64,000 nt of DNA from NCBI RefSeq assembly GCF_014197615.1, contig NZ_JACIFY010000002.1, positions 363,554 through 427,553 of the forward strand, given 5' to 3'. Numbering within the stretch: the stretch's first letter is position 1; every line of letters starts with the position of its first letter. The position numbers and the translations under genes are program-made. Under the pieces are notes generated by a model. The model was not told the DNA's origin. It saw nothing but the letters and a program-made list of their open reading frames with translations, and did not search any database. Source of the DNA: Rhizobium esperanzae. Its GTDB lineage: Bacteria > Pseudomonadota > Alphaproteobacteria > Rhizobiales > Rhizobiaceae. Positions 35,630 to 44,980 of this stretch are shown piece after piece.

Positions 35630-35833
35630 TCAGCGTCTTTCGCTCGCCCAGTCGTCGACCCTCAAAGCCCCCGACATGCGGGCAAAAACCTTGTCGCGCG
35701 TGACGAGGGTTGCCGCGGTCGTGACGGCATGAGCGGCAATCATCATGTCCAGAGGTGCCAGAATCGTGCCCTTCACCGACTCACCATCGGCTTCAGAGCC
35801 TTCCAAATCAGGCTCAAGAGAAAACGCTCTCAC
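35630..35833 (-). pseudogene. PIN-domain (VapC-like) toxin remnant
   Basis: Only the C-terminal third of a PIN-domain ribonuclease is present: APLDMMIAAHAVTTAATLVTRD, then MSGALRVDDWA, matching the end of VapC toxins. The N-terminal catalytic aspartates that should lie about 80 residues upstream are missing; instead the frame runs into the end of spoVR. There is no vapB antitoxin gene beside it. I read it as a decayed toxin-antitoxin locus. The exact 5' limit of homology is uncertain, probably near 35780. Confidence 0.6.
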
Positions 35834-37380
35834 TGAACGATCTTGCGCGGGCTCGCCGTGTGTTCCCTTCCCACAGTGTTCGAACCGTCGATTTCCTGTA
35901 GCAAGACGTCATAGCCCCAGAGATCGGCGAGATGTTGCAGGACGAGTTTCGTATCGTCCTCCTGGAGATAGCAGCCATTCATGACGATGTGCTGCAGCAG
36001 CAGACGCCGGTCGCCGGCGAGATCGACATCGACGATATCGATGGCCGGATCGGTCCAGCCGATATCGTATTCGCGCGAGAGCTGGCGGCGAATACGCAGA
36101 TAACCGCGCTCGTTGTGGATTGCCGAAACGAGCACCCCCTCGGCCTGTTCCGGATCGTCATAGAGATGGAACAGCCGCAACTGCCGTATCAGGTTCGGGC
36201 TCAGGAACTGGCTGATGAAACTTTCGTCGCGGTAATTGGCCCAGATATCGCGCAGGACACCCATCGCATCGCCGCGTCCCGCGATGTCGGGAAACCATGC
36301 ACGATCCTCTTCCGTCGGTTTCGTCACGATCCTCTCGATGTCCTGCATCATCGCAAAACCGAGCGCGTAGGGATTGAAGCCCGAGAACCGCCGGTCGTCG
36401 TAATTCGGCTGGAACACCACATTGGCATGCGACTTCAGAAATTCGAGGATGTTTCCATCGCTGATCTGCCCGCGTTCGTGCAGCCGGTTCATGATCTGGT
36501 AATGGACAAAAGTGGCGGTTCCCTCGTTCATCACCTTGGTCTGCCGCTGGGGATGGAAATATTGGGCGACATGGCGGACGATGCGAAGGATCTCGCGCTG
36601 CCATGGCTGCAGCCGCGGCGCCGTCTTCTCGAGAAAATAAAGGATGTTGTCCTGCGGAAGGCCGAGGGCGGCGCGACGCTTTTCCAAGCCGATGTCGCCC
36701 GCCTTCTTGGCCTTGCCGACGGGAACCGTGCGCCACAGATCGTTGAACATCTGTTCTTCGTGGGCCCGGCGCTCCTGCAGCCGCTTCTCCTCCTGGCGGA
36801 GGTCGAGAGTGTTCTTGCCGGCATATCGGTGCACCCCGTGCGACATCAGCGCATGCGCCGCGTCGAGCGTGCGCTCGACGGCCACCTCTCCGTAGCGTTC
36901 CTCGCAACGGGAGATATAGCCCTTGGCGAAATCGAGGTAGTCGAGGATGCCTTCCGCATCGGTCCAGAGCTTGAAGAGATAGTTGTTCTTGAAAAAGTGG
37001 TTATGGCCGAAAGCCGCATGCGCGATGACGAGCGTCTGCATCGTCGCCGTGTTTTCCTCCATCAGATAGGAGATGCAAGGAGAGCTGTTGATGACGATCT
37101 CATAGGCAAGGTCGCGCATGCCGCGGCGGTAGAAGGCCTCATGATGGGCAAAGTGCTTGCCGAAGGACCAATGGCGGTAGAAGAGCGGCATGCCGGTCGA
37201 GGAATAGGCATCCAGCATCTGCTCTGAAGTGATGACTTCGATCTGGTTCGGATAGACGTCGAGGCCGAGTTCGCCGAGCGCGATTGACTCGCAGGCATCG
37301 TGGATCCGCTGCAGCGTTGAAAAATCCCAATCGGCACCTTCGAACAGAAGCAGCTCTTTCGACCTCAGCATCGTGGTCAT
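35830..37380 (-). CDS. SpoVR-family protein
   Basis: A 516-residue protein of the SpoVR/YcgB family, of unknown biochemistry, required for spore cortex in Bacillus and part of stress or starvation regulons in Gram-negatives. Conserved blocks are MPLFYRHWSFGKHFAHHEAFY, INSSPCISYLMEENT, HAAFGHNHFFKNNYLF, and VMNEGTATFVHYQIMNRLHE. The GFNPYALGFAMMQDIERI block is also present. It is last in the prkA-yeaH-spoVR operon: its ATG overlaps the yeaH stop codon by four bases (ATGA). A decayed vapC fragment abuts its 3' end. Confidence 0.95.
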   Translation of the reverse strand: MTTMLRSKELLLFEGADWDFSTLQRIHDACESIALGELGLDVYPNQIEVITSEQMLDAYSSTGMPLFYRHWSFGKHFAHHEAFYRRGMRDLAYEIVINSSPCISYLMEENTATMQTLVIAHAAFGHNHFFKNNYLFKLWTDAEGILDYLDFAKGYISRCEERYGEVAVERTLDAAHALMSHGVHRYAGKNTLDLRQEEKRLQERRAHEEQMFNDLWRTVPVGKAKKAGDIGLEKRRAALGLPQDNILYFLEKTAPRLQPWQREILRIVRHVAQYFHPQRQTKVMNEGTATFVHYQIMNRLHERGQISDGNILEFLKSHANVVFQPNYDDRRFSGFNPYALGFAMMQDIERIVTKPTEEDRAWFPDIAGRGDAMGVLRDIWANYRDESFISQFLSPNLIRQLRLFHLYDDPEQAEGVLVSAIHNERGYLRIRRQLSREYDIGWTDPAIDIVDVDLAGDRRLLLQHIVMNGCYLQEDDTKLVLQHLADLWGYDVLLQEIDGSNTVGREHTASPRKIVQ

Positions 37381-38651
37381 GGCGTTACCTTCGATTGCGC
37401 GTCACGTTTCTGGAAGAGATCGTGGAAAACCGGAAATATCTCGTTTCGCCGGCAGACCTTGCGCATTGAGAGCGGCAGCAGTTCGGAGCGGATCCCGTCA
37501 TAGAGCATCCAGAGAGGCGAACGGGATATCGAGGAGTCGCCGCCTTCTTCCCCGACCTCGATATAGGCGAAATACTGGCAGAGCGGCAAAATCTCGCGCA
37601 CCAGCTGGCCGGTGAGGTTTCCGTCCGAATGGGCGTTGTCGCCGTCCGAGGCCTGGGCGCCGTAGATGTTCCACTCCGCCGGATCGAAGCGCGCCGCGAT
37701 GATCGCCCGCATCGCCGCCAGCGCGCTGGATACCAGCGTGCCGCCCGTCGCCGGACCGTAAAAGAAGGTTTCCTCGTCGACCTCCTCGGCCCTGTCGGTA
37801 TGGCGGATGAAGACGATCTCCACTTTCTTGTAGCGCTTCGACAGGAAGAGATAGAGCAGCAGGTAGAACCGCTTCGCCAGGTCCTTCATGTGTTCCGACA
37901 TGGAGCCGGACACGTCCATCAGGCAGAACATCACCGCCTTTGCCACAGGCTTCGGCTCGTTTTCAAAGCGGCGATATCTGACGTCGAGCGGATCGATATA
38001 GGGAATGCGCCGGCTTTTATCCGTCAGGGTCTTGAGTTTCGCCTCAAGTGCCACGCGGCTCTCGTCGTCCTCGCATTCCTCGATCTGCCGCTGCAGGGCT
38101 TCGATCTCTTCGCGGCGCGGACGATGAAGCGCGACACGGCGCATCATCGCGAGCCTCGTCGTGCGACCGACCGCGATATTGGACGGCGATCCAGACACGG
38201 AATAGCCGGCCCGGAACGGCGTTTCCTCCTCGGTTTCGGCCAGGCGCCGTTTGGCAAGGTCCGGCAGTTCCAGATCGTCGAGAAACACGTCGAGGAATTC
38301 TTCTCGCGTCAGCACGAAACGGAAGCCGTCCTCGCCGTCGCCCTCGCCTGCATCCTTGGGTTTTCCGCCCCGGCTCCCCGGCGGGCGCGGAAGGATGTCA
38401 CCCTCGACGAAGGCCCTGTTTCCAGGCAGGACATGATCGCGGATACCGCCGCCGCCCCGGCGCAAATTCGGTTCGGCCATTCCGTCGATCGGCAGGCTGA
38501 TCTCCCCGCCGTCGAGCACGTCGCGGATGTTGCGGTTTTGCAGAGAGCGTTTCACCGCCTGCTGCACGGCGCCCTTCATGCGTCGAAGGAACCGCTGCCG
38601 ATTTTCCAGACTTTTACCGCGCGGATTTAACCGCCGGTCGACAATGTGCAT
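37377..38651 (-). CDS. yeaH: YeaH/YhbH-family protein (DUF444)
   Basis: A 424-residue protein of the YeaH/YhbH family, which partners the PrkA kinase. The N-terminus HIVDRRLNPRGKSLENRQRF is family-typical. Residues about 85-115 are Gly/Pro-rich. The C-terminal half resembles a von Willebrand A domain with the MIDAS motif DVSGSMSE and TGGTLVSSALAAM. In enterobacteria the homologue is encoded next to yeaG (prkA) and responds to nitrogen starvation and stationary phase. Here it lies 12 bases after prkA and overlaps spoVR by four bases. Confidence 0.94.
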   Translation of the reverse strand: MHIVDRRLNPRGKSLENRQRFLRRMKGAVQQAVKRSLQNRNIRDVLDGGEISLPIDGMAEPNLRRGGGGIRDHVLPGNRAFVEGDILPRPPGSRGGKPKDAGEGDGEDGFRFVLTREEFLDVFLDDLELPDLAKRRLAETEEETPFRAGYSVSGSPSNIAVGRTTRLAMMRRVALHRPRREEIEALQRQIEECEDDESRVALEAKLKTLTDKSRRIPYIDPLDVRYRRFENEPKPVAKAVMFCLMDVSGSMSEHMKDLAKRFYLLLYLFLSKRYKKVEIVFIRHTDRAEEVDEETFFYGPATGGTLVSSALAAMRAIIAARFDPAEWNIYGAQASDGDNAHSDGNLTGQLVREILPLCQYFAYIEVGEEGGDSSISRSPLWMLYDGIRSELLPLSMRKVCRRNEIFPVFHDLFQKRDAQSKVTP

Positions 38652-38663
38652 AATGGCTCCGCA

Positions 38664-40607
38664 TTAACTTGCCTGTTTGACGCGCATGTACCATTCCACA
38701 AGGCGTCGAACCTGCCTCTCGGTGTAACCCCGCGCGGCCATGCGCGAGACGAATTCGCTGTGCTTCTTTTCCGTTTCGGAATCCTTCTTCGATCCGAAGG
38801 AAATGACCGGCAAGAGATCTTCGACCTGCGAGAACATTCGCTTTTCGATGACTTCCCGAATTTTCTCGTAACTGGTCCATGACGGATTCTTTCCGCCGTT
38901 GGCTGCCCGCGATCTCAAGCAGAACTTGACGATTTCGTTGCGGAAATCCTTCGGATTGGCGATGCCAGCGGGCTTTTCGATTTTCGTCAGTTCCTGATTG
39001 AGGAGCTCACGGTCGAGAAGCTGGCCGGTATCGGGATCCTTGAAGTCCACATCTTCGATCCAGGCATCGGCATAATCCACGTAGCGGTCGAACAGGTTCT
39101 GTCCGTAGTCCGCATAGGATTCAAGATAGGCCTTCTGGATCTCATTGCCAATGAACTCTGCGTAACGCGGTGCAAGATCGGCCTTGATGAACTCCATATA
39201 GCGCTTCTCGACGTCGTCGGAAAACTGCTCGCGGCGGATCGACTGCTCCAGCACATACATCAGGTGAACCGGATCGGCGCCGATGTCTGTCGTGTCGTGG
39301 TTGAAGGTGGAGGCAAGCACCTTGAAGGCGAAACGGGTCGAGATTCCGTCCATACCCTCATCGATGCCGGCAGCATCGCGGTATTCCTGAACGCTGCGGG
39401 CGCGCGGGTCGGTTTCCTTGAGGCTCTCGCCGTCATAGGTGCGCATCTTCGAGAAGAACGTCGAGTTTTCGTGTTTGCGCAGGCGTGACAGCACGGAAAA
39501 ACGGGCAAGCATTTCGAGCGTTGCCGGGGCGCATGGCGCATCGGCGAGTTCAGATCCCTCGATCAGTTTCTCGTAGATCTTCTGCTCTTCCATCACGCGC
39601 AGGCAATAGGGCACCTTGATCACGCAGATGCGGTCGATGAAGGCCTCATTGTTCTTGTTGGCCTTGAAGGTCTGCCATTCCGCTTCGTTCGAATGCGCCA
39701 GCACGATGCCGGAGAAGGGTATCGCGCCGATATTCTCGGAGCCGATATAGTTGCCCTCCTGCGTCGCCGTCAGCAGCGGATGCAGCATCTTGATCGGCGC
39801 CTTGAACATCTCGACGAATTCGAGGATGCCCTGATTGGCGCGGTTGAGCCCACCCGAATAGCTGTAGGCATCGGGATCGTTCTGCGAATAGGTCTCCAGC
39901 TTGCGGATGTCGACCTTGCCGACCAGCGAGGAGATATCCTGATTGTTCTCGTCACCGGGCTCGGTCTTGGCGATGGCGATCTGGCGCAACCGCGAAGGCT
40001 GAACTCTGACGACGCGGAAGCGGGAAATATCGCCGCCGAAATCGTCGAGCCGCTTCAGGCACCACGGGCTCATCAGCCCGTTCAGGCGCCGCAGTGGGAT
40101 GCCGTACTGCTCCTGGAGCAACGATCCCATCGTCTCCGGATCGAAGAGATTGAGCGGACTTTCGAAAACAGGGCTGATCTCGTCACCTGCCTTCAGCACA
40201 TAGATCGGATGAACTTCCATCAAGAGCTTCAGCCGCTCCGCCAAGGACGACTTGCCGCCGCCGACCGGGCCGAGCAGATAGAGGATCTGCTTGCGCTCCT
40301 CCAACCCCTGCGCGGCATGCCGGAAGAACGACACGATGCGTTCGATCGTCTCTTCCATGCCATGGAAGCCGGCAAAGGCCGGGTAGATGCGGATGGTCCT
40401 GTTCATGAAAATGCGGCCGAGGCGCGCATCCCTTGAAGTGTCGACCATCTGCGGCTCACCTATCGCGGCGAGCAGGCGCTCCGTGGCATTGGCATAGGCG
40501 ATCGGGTCCTTTTTGCAGAGATCGAGATACTCCTGCACCGACATATCGGTTTCGCGGCGCGCTTCGTAACTGCGCGTAAACGCATCGAATACGGATTCAC
40601 TCAGCAT
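38664..40607 (-). CDS. prkA: PrkA-family serine protein kinase
   Basis: A 647-residue protein related to E. coli YeaG. The AAA-like N-terminal part has the P-loop LLGPVGGGKSSLAERL (about residues 113-128), and the C-terminal part is the PrkA kinase-like domain, with RAARSVQEYRDAAGIDEGM-type family segments nearby. The role in proteobacteria is stress and starvation adaptation; the relevance of the Bacillus kinase activity is debated. It is first in the operon with yeaH and spoVR, and a GGAAC-type promoter ends 42 bases upstream, which predicts control by the general stress sigma factor. Confidence 0.94.
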   Translation of the reverse strand: MLSESVFDAFTRSYEARRETDMSVQEYLDLCKKDPIAYANATERLLAAIGEPQMVDTSRDARLGRIFMNRTIRIYPAFAGFHGMEETIERIVSFFRHAAQGLEERKQILYLLGPVGGGKSSLAERLKLLMEVHPIYVLKAGDEISPVFESPLNLFDPETMGSLLQEQYGIPLRRLNGLMSPWCLKRLDDFGGDISRFRVVRVQPSRLRQIAIAKTEPGDENNQDISSLVGKVDIRKLETYSQNDPDAYSYSGGLNRANQGILEFVEMFKAPIKMLHPLLTATQEGNYIGSENIGAIPFSGIVLAHSNEAEWQTFKANKNNEAFIDRICVIKVPYCLRVMEEQKIYEKLIEGSELADAPCAPATLEMLARFSVLSRLRKHENSTFFSKMRTYDGESLKETDPRARSVQEYRDAAGIDEGMDGISTRFAFKVLASTFNHDTTDIGADPVHLMYVLEQSIRREQFSDDVEKRYMEFIKADLAPRYAEFIGNEIQKAYLESYADYGQNLFDRYVDYADAWIEDVDFKDPDTGQLLDRELLNQELTKIEKPAGIANPKDFRNEIVKFCLRSRAANGGKNPSWTSYEKIREVIEKRMFSQVEDLLPVISFGSKKDSETEKKHSEFVSRMAARGYTERQVRRLVEWYMRVKQAS

Positions 40608-40648
40608 GGTACCTCCATTAAGGTTATGCCGCAGGCTCTAAGCCGTAT

Positions 40649-40674
40649 AACCATCGAGATGGTCACGGCGTTCC
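40649..40674 (-). promoter_or_regulatory. EcfG/RpoE2-type general stress promoter of prkA
   Basis: On the minus strand GGAAC (40670-40674) is followed, 19 bases later, by TT within GGTT. This fits the GGAAC-N18/19-TT consensus described for S. meliloti RpoE2. The start point would be about 33 bases upstream of the prkA ATG. The rest of the gap up to 41005 shows no gene that I can support. Confidence 0.6.
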
Positions 40675-41005
40675 TAAGAATCAATAATTTCGCAGATATA
40701 TTCGACGCCCACCGGCTGTTTCTAGCAATGCACAAAAGTGTGCGTGCACCGGTTCTTTTTTGAACTCTACGAAACTGTTCATTATTGTAGTTGAGAAGGG
40801 TGCCTTCGCGATATCAGCACATTTCGCGACGTGACAGAAAGATGAAAAGGGTGTGCAATGTCGCCCGTGATTCGAACTCTCGAAAAATCGACGATTGGCA
40901 GCCAGATCTGCGCAAAGTCGATGCTGGACAGCACGTGCCAGTGCGCCCCAGGCAGGTGGAAGCGGGCGCATTCCCGCCGCCGAATCATGCGCCCACCGAG
41001 ATAAT

Positions 41006-41482
41006 TCAGCCGCCGAACGCCTTTTCCAGCGCAGCGATATCGATCTTGACCATGCCGAGCATCACCTCGGTTACGCGCTTCGCCCGCTCGCGGTCGTTGT
41101 CGGCGATCATCTCGGAAAGAACACGCGGCACGATCTGCCAGGAAAGACCCCAGCGATCCTTCAGCCAGCCGCAGGCCTCCGGCGTGCCGCCATTGGCGAG
41201 AAAGGCATCCCAGACCCGATCGATCTCGGCCTGGCTCTCCAGCAGGATCGCGATCGAGAAGGAATGGTTGAAACTGTCGAGCGGACCGGCCTTCATCGCC
41301 AGGAAGGCCTGGTCGCCAAGCGTGAACTCGATAAGCTCGACGCTGCCGGGAGGCCCGCTCGGCGTTTCCGCCGGCAATATGGTGGTGCGGCCGATCGTGG
41401 AATTCGGAATGATCGACACGTAGAATTCGACGGCCTCGCGGGCTTCCTCTGCAAACCAGAGATTCGAAACGACCTTCGGCAT
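41006..41482 (-). CDS. VOC-superfamily protein (PhnB-like)
   Basis: A 158-residue protein of the PhnB/3-demethylubiquinone-9 methyltransferase-like group in the glyoxalase/bleomycin resistance fold. Signature segments are VSNLWFAEEAREAVEFYVSI, GSVELIEFTLGDQAFLAMKAG, and FNHSFSIAILLESQAEIDRV. The GWLKDRWGLSWQIVP segment is also conserved. Members bind a metal or small ligand; the activity is unassigned and the methyltransferase name is historical. A strong GGAGG lies 6 bases before the ATG at 41482. The gap of about 230 bases to the helicase gene on the other strand is non-coding. Confidence 0.9.
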   Translation of the reverse strand: MPKVVSNLWFAEEAREAVEFYVSIIPNSTIGRTTILPAETPSGPPGSVELIEFTLGDQAFLAMKAGPLDSFNHSFSIAILLESQAEIDRVWDAFLANGGTPEACGWLKDRWGLSWQIVPRVLSEMIADNDRERAKRVTEVMLGMVKIDIAALEKAFGG

Positions 41483-41711
41483 GAACAGCCTCCTTGTTGA
41501 CGGTTGATCCGGACTGTTGTCCGATGCTCCAAGGACGGCCGCCCCGGATCGGTTCCGACAGGCTGCATCAGGATTTTTCGGCCGCCTCCGCTGGAGGGAG
41601 GTCGCAGCCGCGCTTTCCGCGCCTGGAAACCCCTTGGGATAGCGGCGGTTCGGGAATGAAAGCAGAACATCTTTTCTGGTCTTTCCATCCCGAATCACTA
41701 CATTACGCGCC

Positions 41712-44204
41712 ATGAGCAATAGTTTCGACGATATCCCCTTCTTCGACGAAGAGCCGGGCGAGATGGCGCGCAAGCAGCAGCCTCCCCAGGCGCCGTCGGG
41801 AAAGGCGCCTGCGACGGGAAGCATAGCAGCAGGAGGCATCGCCGCCCGCGCCATGGCCGCCCGCGACGGCGGCAAGCGGCCGGATTATCTCGCCGGGCTG
41901 AACCCGGAGCAGACCGAAGCCGTCGAAACGCTGGAAGGCCCGGTCCTCGTGCTCGCCGGCGCCGGCACCGGCAAGACGCGCGTGCTGACCACCCGCATCG
42001 CCCATATCCTCAACACCGGCCGCGCCTTCCCCTCGCAGATCCTCGCCGTCACCTTCACCAACAAGGCGGCCCGCGAGATGAAGGAGCGCATCGCGCTGCT
42101 CGTCGGCGGCGCCGTCGAAGGCATGCCCTGGCTCGGCACCTTCCACTCGATCGGCGTCAAGCTTCTGCGCCGCCACGGCGAGCTCGTCGGCCTCAGCTCC
42201 GGCTTCACCATTCTCGACACCGACGACGTCGTGCGCCTGATCAAGCAGCTGATCCAGGCCGAAGGCCTCGACGACAAGCGCTGGCCGGCCAAGCAGTTCG
42301 CCGGCATGATCGACACCTGGAAGAACAAGGGCCTCGGCCCCGCCGATATTCCCGAGGGCGATGCCCGCGCCTTTGCCAATGGCCGTGGCCGCGATCTCTA
42401 TTTCGCCTATCAGGCGCGTCTGACGACGCTGAACGCCTGCGATTTCGGCGACCTGCTGATGCATCCGATCGCGATCTTCCGCAAGAACCCGGATCTCTTG
42501 AAGGAATATCACGGCCGCTTCCGCTATATCCTCGTCGACGAGTATCAGGACACCAACACCGCCCAATATATGTGGCTGCGGCTTCTGGCCCAGCGGGCCA
42601 AGGGCGAGCCGCAGAATGTCTGCTGCGTCGGTGACGACGACCAGTCGATCTATGGCTGGCGCGGCGCAGAGGTCGACAATATCCTGCGCTTCGAGAAGGA
42701 TTTCCCCGGCGCCAAGGTCATCAAGCTGGAGCGCAACTACCGCTCGACCGAACATATCCTCGGCGCGGCCGCCCATCTGATCGCCCACAATGAGGGCCGC
42801 CTGGGCAAGACGTTGTTCACCGACCGCGCCGATCCCGACGACGTCAAGGTCCAGGTCCACGCCTCCTGGGATTCGGAAGAGGAAGCCCGCGCCATCGGCG
42901 AGGAGATCGAACAGCTCCAGCGCAACAAACATCTGCTGAACGACATGGCGATCCTGGTGCGCGCCTCCTTCCAGATGCGCGAATTCGAAGACCGCTTCGT
43001 CACCCTCGGCCTCAATTACCGCGTCATCGGCGGTCCGCGCTTCTACGAGCGCCTCGAAATCCGCGATGCGCTGGCCTACTTCCGCCTGGTGGCGCAGCCG
43101 GCCGACGACCTCGCCTTCGAGCGCATCATCAACACGCCGAAGCGCGGTCTCGGCGATACCACGGTGCGGGCACTGCACGACTATGCCCGCGCCCGCGACA
43201 TTCCGATGCTGGCGGCGGCCGCCGACATCATCGAGACGGACGAGCTGAAGCCGAAGGCGCGAAAAGCCCTCTTCGACGTGATTCAATCTTTCCGCCGATG
43301 GCAGGAACTGCTTGAAAACACACCGCATACCGAACTTGCCGAGCAAATCCTCGAAGAGTCCGGCTATACCGACATGTGGAAGAACGACAAGAGCGCCGAG
43401 GCCCCCGGCCGCCTCGAAAACCTCAAGGAACTCATCCGCTCGATGGAAAGCTTCGAGTCGATGCGCGGCTTCCTCGAGCACGTTTCCCTTGTGATGGATG
43501 CCGAGACCAACGAGAACCTCGACGCCGTCTCGATCATGACGCTACATTCGGCCAAAGGCCTGGAATTCGACACCGTTTTCCTGCCGGGCTGGGAAGAAGG
43601 CCTGTTCCCGCACCAGCGCTCGCTCGATGAGAGCGGCCGCGCCGGCCTGGAGGAGGAACGCCGCCTCGCCTATGTCGGCATCACCCGCGCCAAACGCCGC
43701 TGCCACATCTGGTTCGTTTCCAACCGCCGCATCCACGGCCTCTGGCAATCGACCCTGCCCTCGCGCTTCCTCGACGAACTGCCGGAAACCCATGTCGAGG
43801 TCGCCGAGATGGAGCAGAGCTACGGCGGTTACGGCCGCGGCGGCTACGGCCAGTCGCGCTTCGACAAGGCCGAGCCCTTCGCCAACTCCTATTCCACTCC
43901 CGGCTGGAAACGCGCCCAGGCCAACAAGAACGACGCCACCCGCGACAACTGGGGCAGCCGCTCCGGCCATGCCGTCGAACGCATCGGTTATGGCGAAAGC
44001 GGCCCGAAGGGACGCACGATCGACGGCGAGTTGGTGGCGAAATCGACGTCATCGGAACCGTCAAAGTTCACCCTCGGCGACCGCGTATTCCACATGAAAT
44101 TCGGCAACGGCAACATCACCGGCATCGAAGGCAATAAGCTCACGATCGAATTCGATCGCGCGGGCCAGAAGCGGGTGCTGGACGGGTTCGTCGAGCGCGT
44201 CTGA
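41712..44204 (+). CDS. uvrD: UvrD/PcrA-family DNA helicase
   Basis: An 830-residue superfamily 1A 3'-5' helicase acting in nucleotide excision and mismatch repair. After a 50-residue Ala/Pro-rich leader come the SF1 motifs: LNPEQTEAVE (Q motif), AGAGTGKTRVLTTRIAH (motif I), VTFTNKAAREMKERI (Ia), and LVDEYQDTN (II). Then VGDDDQSIYGWRGA (III), LERNYRS (IV), MTLHSAKGLEFDTVFLPGWEEG (V) and EERRLAYVGITRAKRR (VI) follow. The C-terminus carries the UvrD/PcrA tudor-like extension with FHMKFGNGNITGIEGNKLTI. Residues about 690-760 are Gly/Tyr/Arg-rich. Rhizobia usually have two such paralogues, so the gene number suffix is uncertain. Confidence 0.95.
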   Translation: MSNSFDDIPFFDEEPGEMARKQQPPQAPSGKAPATGSIAAGGIAARAMAARDGGKRPDYLAGLNPEQTEAVETLEGPVLVLAGAGTGKTRVLTTRIAHILNTGRAFPSQILAVTFTNKAAREMKERIALLVGGAVEGMPWLGTFHSIGVKLLRRHGELVGLSSGFTILDTDDVVRLIKQLIQAEGLDDKRWPAKQFAGMIDTWKNKGLGPADIPEGDARAFANGRGRDLYFAYQARLTTLNACDFGDLLMHPIAIFRKNPDLLKEYHGRFRYILVDEYQDTNTAQYMWLRLLAQRAKGEPQNVCCVGDDDQSIYGWRGAEVDNILRFEKDFPGAKVIKLERNYRSTEHILGAAAHLIAHNEGRLGKTLFTDRADPDDVKVQVHASWDSEEEARAIGEEIEQLQRNKHLLNDMAILVRASFQMREFEDRFVTLGLNYRVIGGPRFYERLEIRDALAYFRLVAQPADDLAFERIINTPKRGLGDTTVRALHDYARARDIPMLAAAADIIETDELKPKARKALFDVIQSFRRWQELLENTPHTELAEQILEESGYTDMWKNDKSAEAPGRLENLKELIRSMESFESMRGFLEHVSLVMDAETNENLDAVSIMTLHSAKGLEFDTVFLPGWEEGLFPHQRSLDESGRAGLEEERRLAYVGITRAKRRCHIWFVSNRRIHGLWQSTLPSRFLDELPETHVEVAEMEQSYGGYGRGGYGQSRFDKAEPFANSYSTPGWKRAQANKNDATRDNWGSRSGHAVERIGYGESGPKGRTIDGELVAKSTSSEPSKFTLGDRVFHMKFGNGNITGIEGNKLTIEFDRAGQKRVLDGFVERV

Positions 44205-44233
44205 TTATCAAGGCCGGCGCGGCGCCCGCCTCT

Positions 44234-44581
44234 TCAGCCGAGCATCCGCATGCTTCCGAGCCCGAGAATATCGTTGATCAGGGCAATCCCCATGCCGACA
44301 GCAACGATCGACAAGCCGATCAGGAAGAGCCGCCGAGCCTTGTCATATTTGAGCGCAAGCAGCGAGTCGCGCGCCAAGAGGTCGGCAAAAACCTTCACCT
44401 GAATGGCGATACCGACTGTCAGGAACGCCATCGGCAGCAGATCGACACGGCTCCAGTCATTGGGATTGGACACCCAGAGACTGATGAAGTTGAGGGAGAA
44501 ACCGAGGATGATCCCGGTCGCCGTCAGCGATCCGTTGCGGAACGTCGCATCGATCTTTTCGTCTGGCCCAGGCTCGGACAT
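44234..44581 (-). CDS. Small inner-membrane protein, unrecognised
   Basis: A 115-residue protein, from ATG 44581 (MSEPGPDEKIDATF). It has three hydrophobic stretches, roughly residues 18-38, 44-65 and 87-106, so it is probably an integral membrane protein. I recognise no family. The frame continues upstream to 44812, but that extension is Arg/Cys-rich and poorly membrane-like in part; GGAA lies upstream of the chosen ATG. It is isolated between the convergent helicase gene and the divergent EF-hand gene. It may be a conserved rhizobial hypothetical protein. Confidence 0.6.
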   Translation of the reverse strand: MSEPGPDEKIDATFRNGSLTATGIILGFSLNFISLWVSNPNDWSRVDLLPMAFLTVGIAIQVKVFADLLARDSLLALKYDKARRLFLIGLSIVAVGMGIALINDILGLGSMRMLG

Positions 44582-44980
44582 GGCTTCGGTTCCGACTTGC
44601 TTTTGCGCAAGAAAGGCAGAAATCGAGGCGGCGAGCAAGATCGATCCGGCATTGCCCGCTGAGAAGGCGGACGAAATGCCGCAGCCGCACAAGACAGGCT
44701 GCATCCTCCATCGCTCGTCCCACCCGCGGCGCCGGCACGATCTCAGCCGAGAAAAGGCATGAATTTGCACGGCCGCGAACACGGAGACAGCCAAAAAATC
44801 TAATATTTTCAATGAAAAAATTTTGGTAACCGGAAGGTTAACGTGCGTCGCCCGGCCTCGTCAATCGCACTTCTCCCCTGTCAAAACGTCGCTTTGACGC
44901 TTTCCGCAAATCAGCTTAGCCCGAAGACTGTCCGTCCATGAAAGGCGGGCTTCACGACGAACTTTTTGAAGGAGGTTCAA

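Noticed and set aside
40782-40988. Minus-strand frame of 68 codons between prkA and the VOC gene
   Set aside because: No ribosome site, no recognisable family and poor codon pattern; treated as non-coding.
41703-43481. Minus-strand frame of 592 codons opposite uvrD
   Set aside because: The plus strand carries all helicase motifs; the minus translation has no family features.
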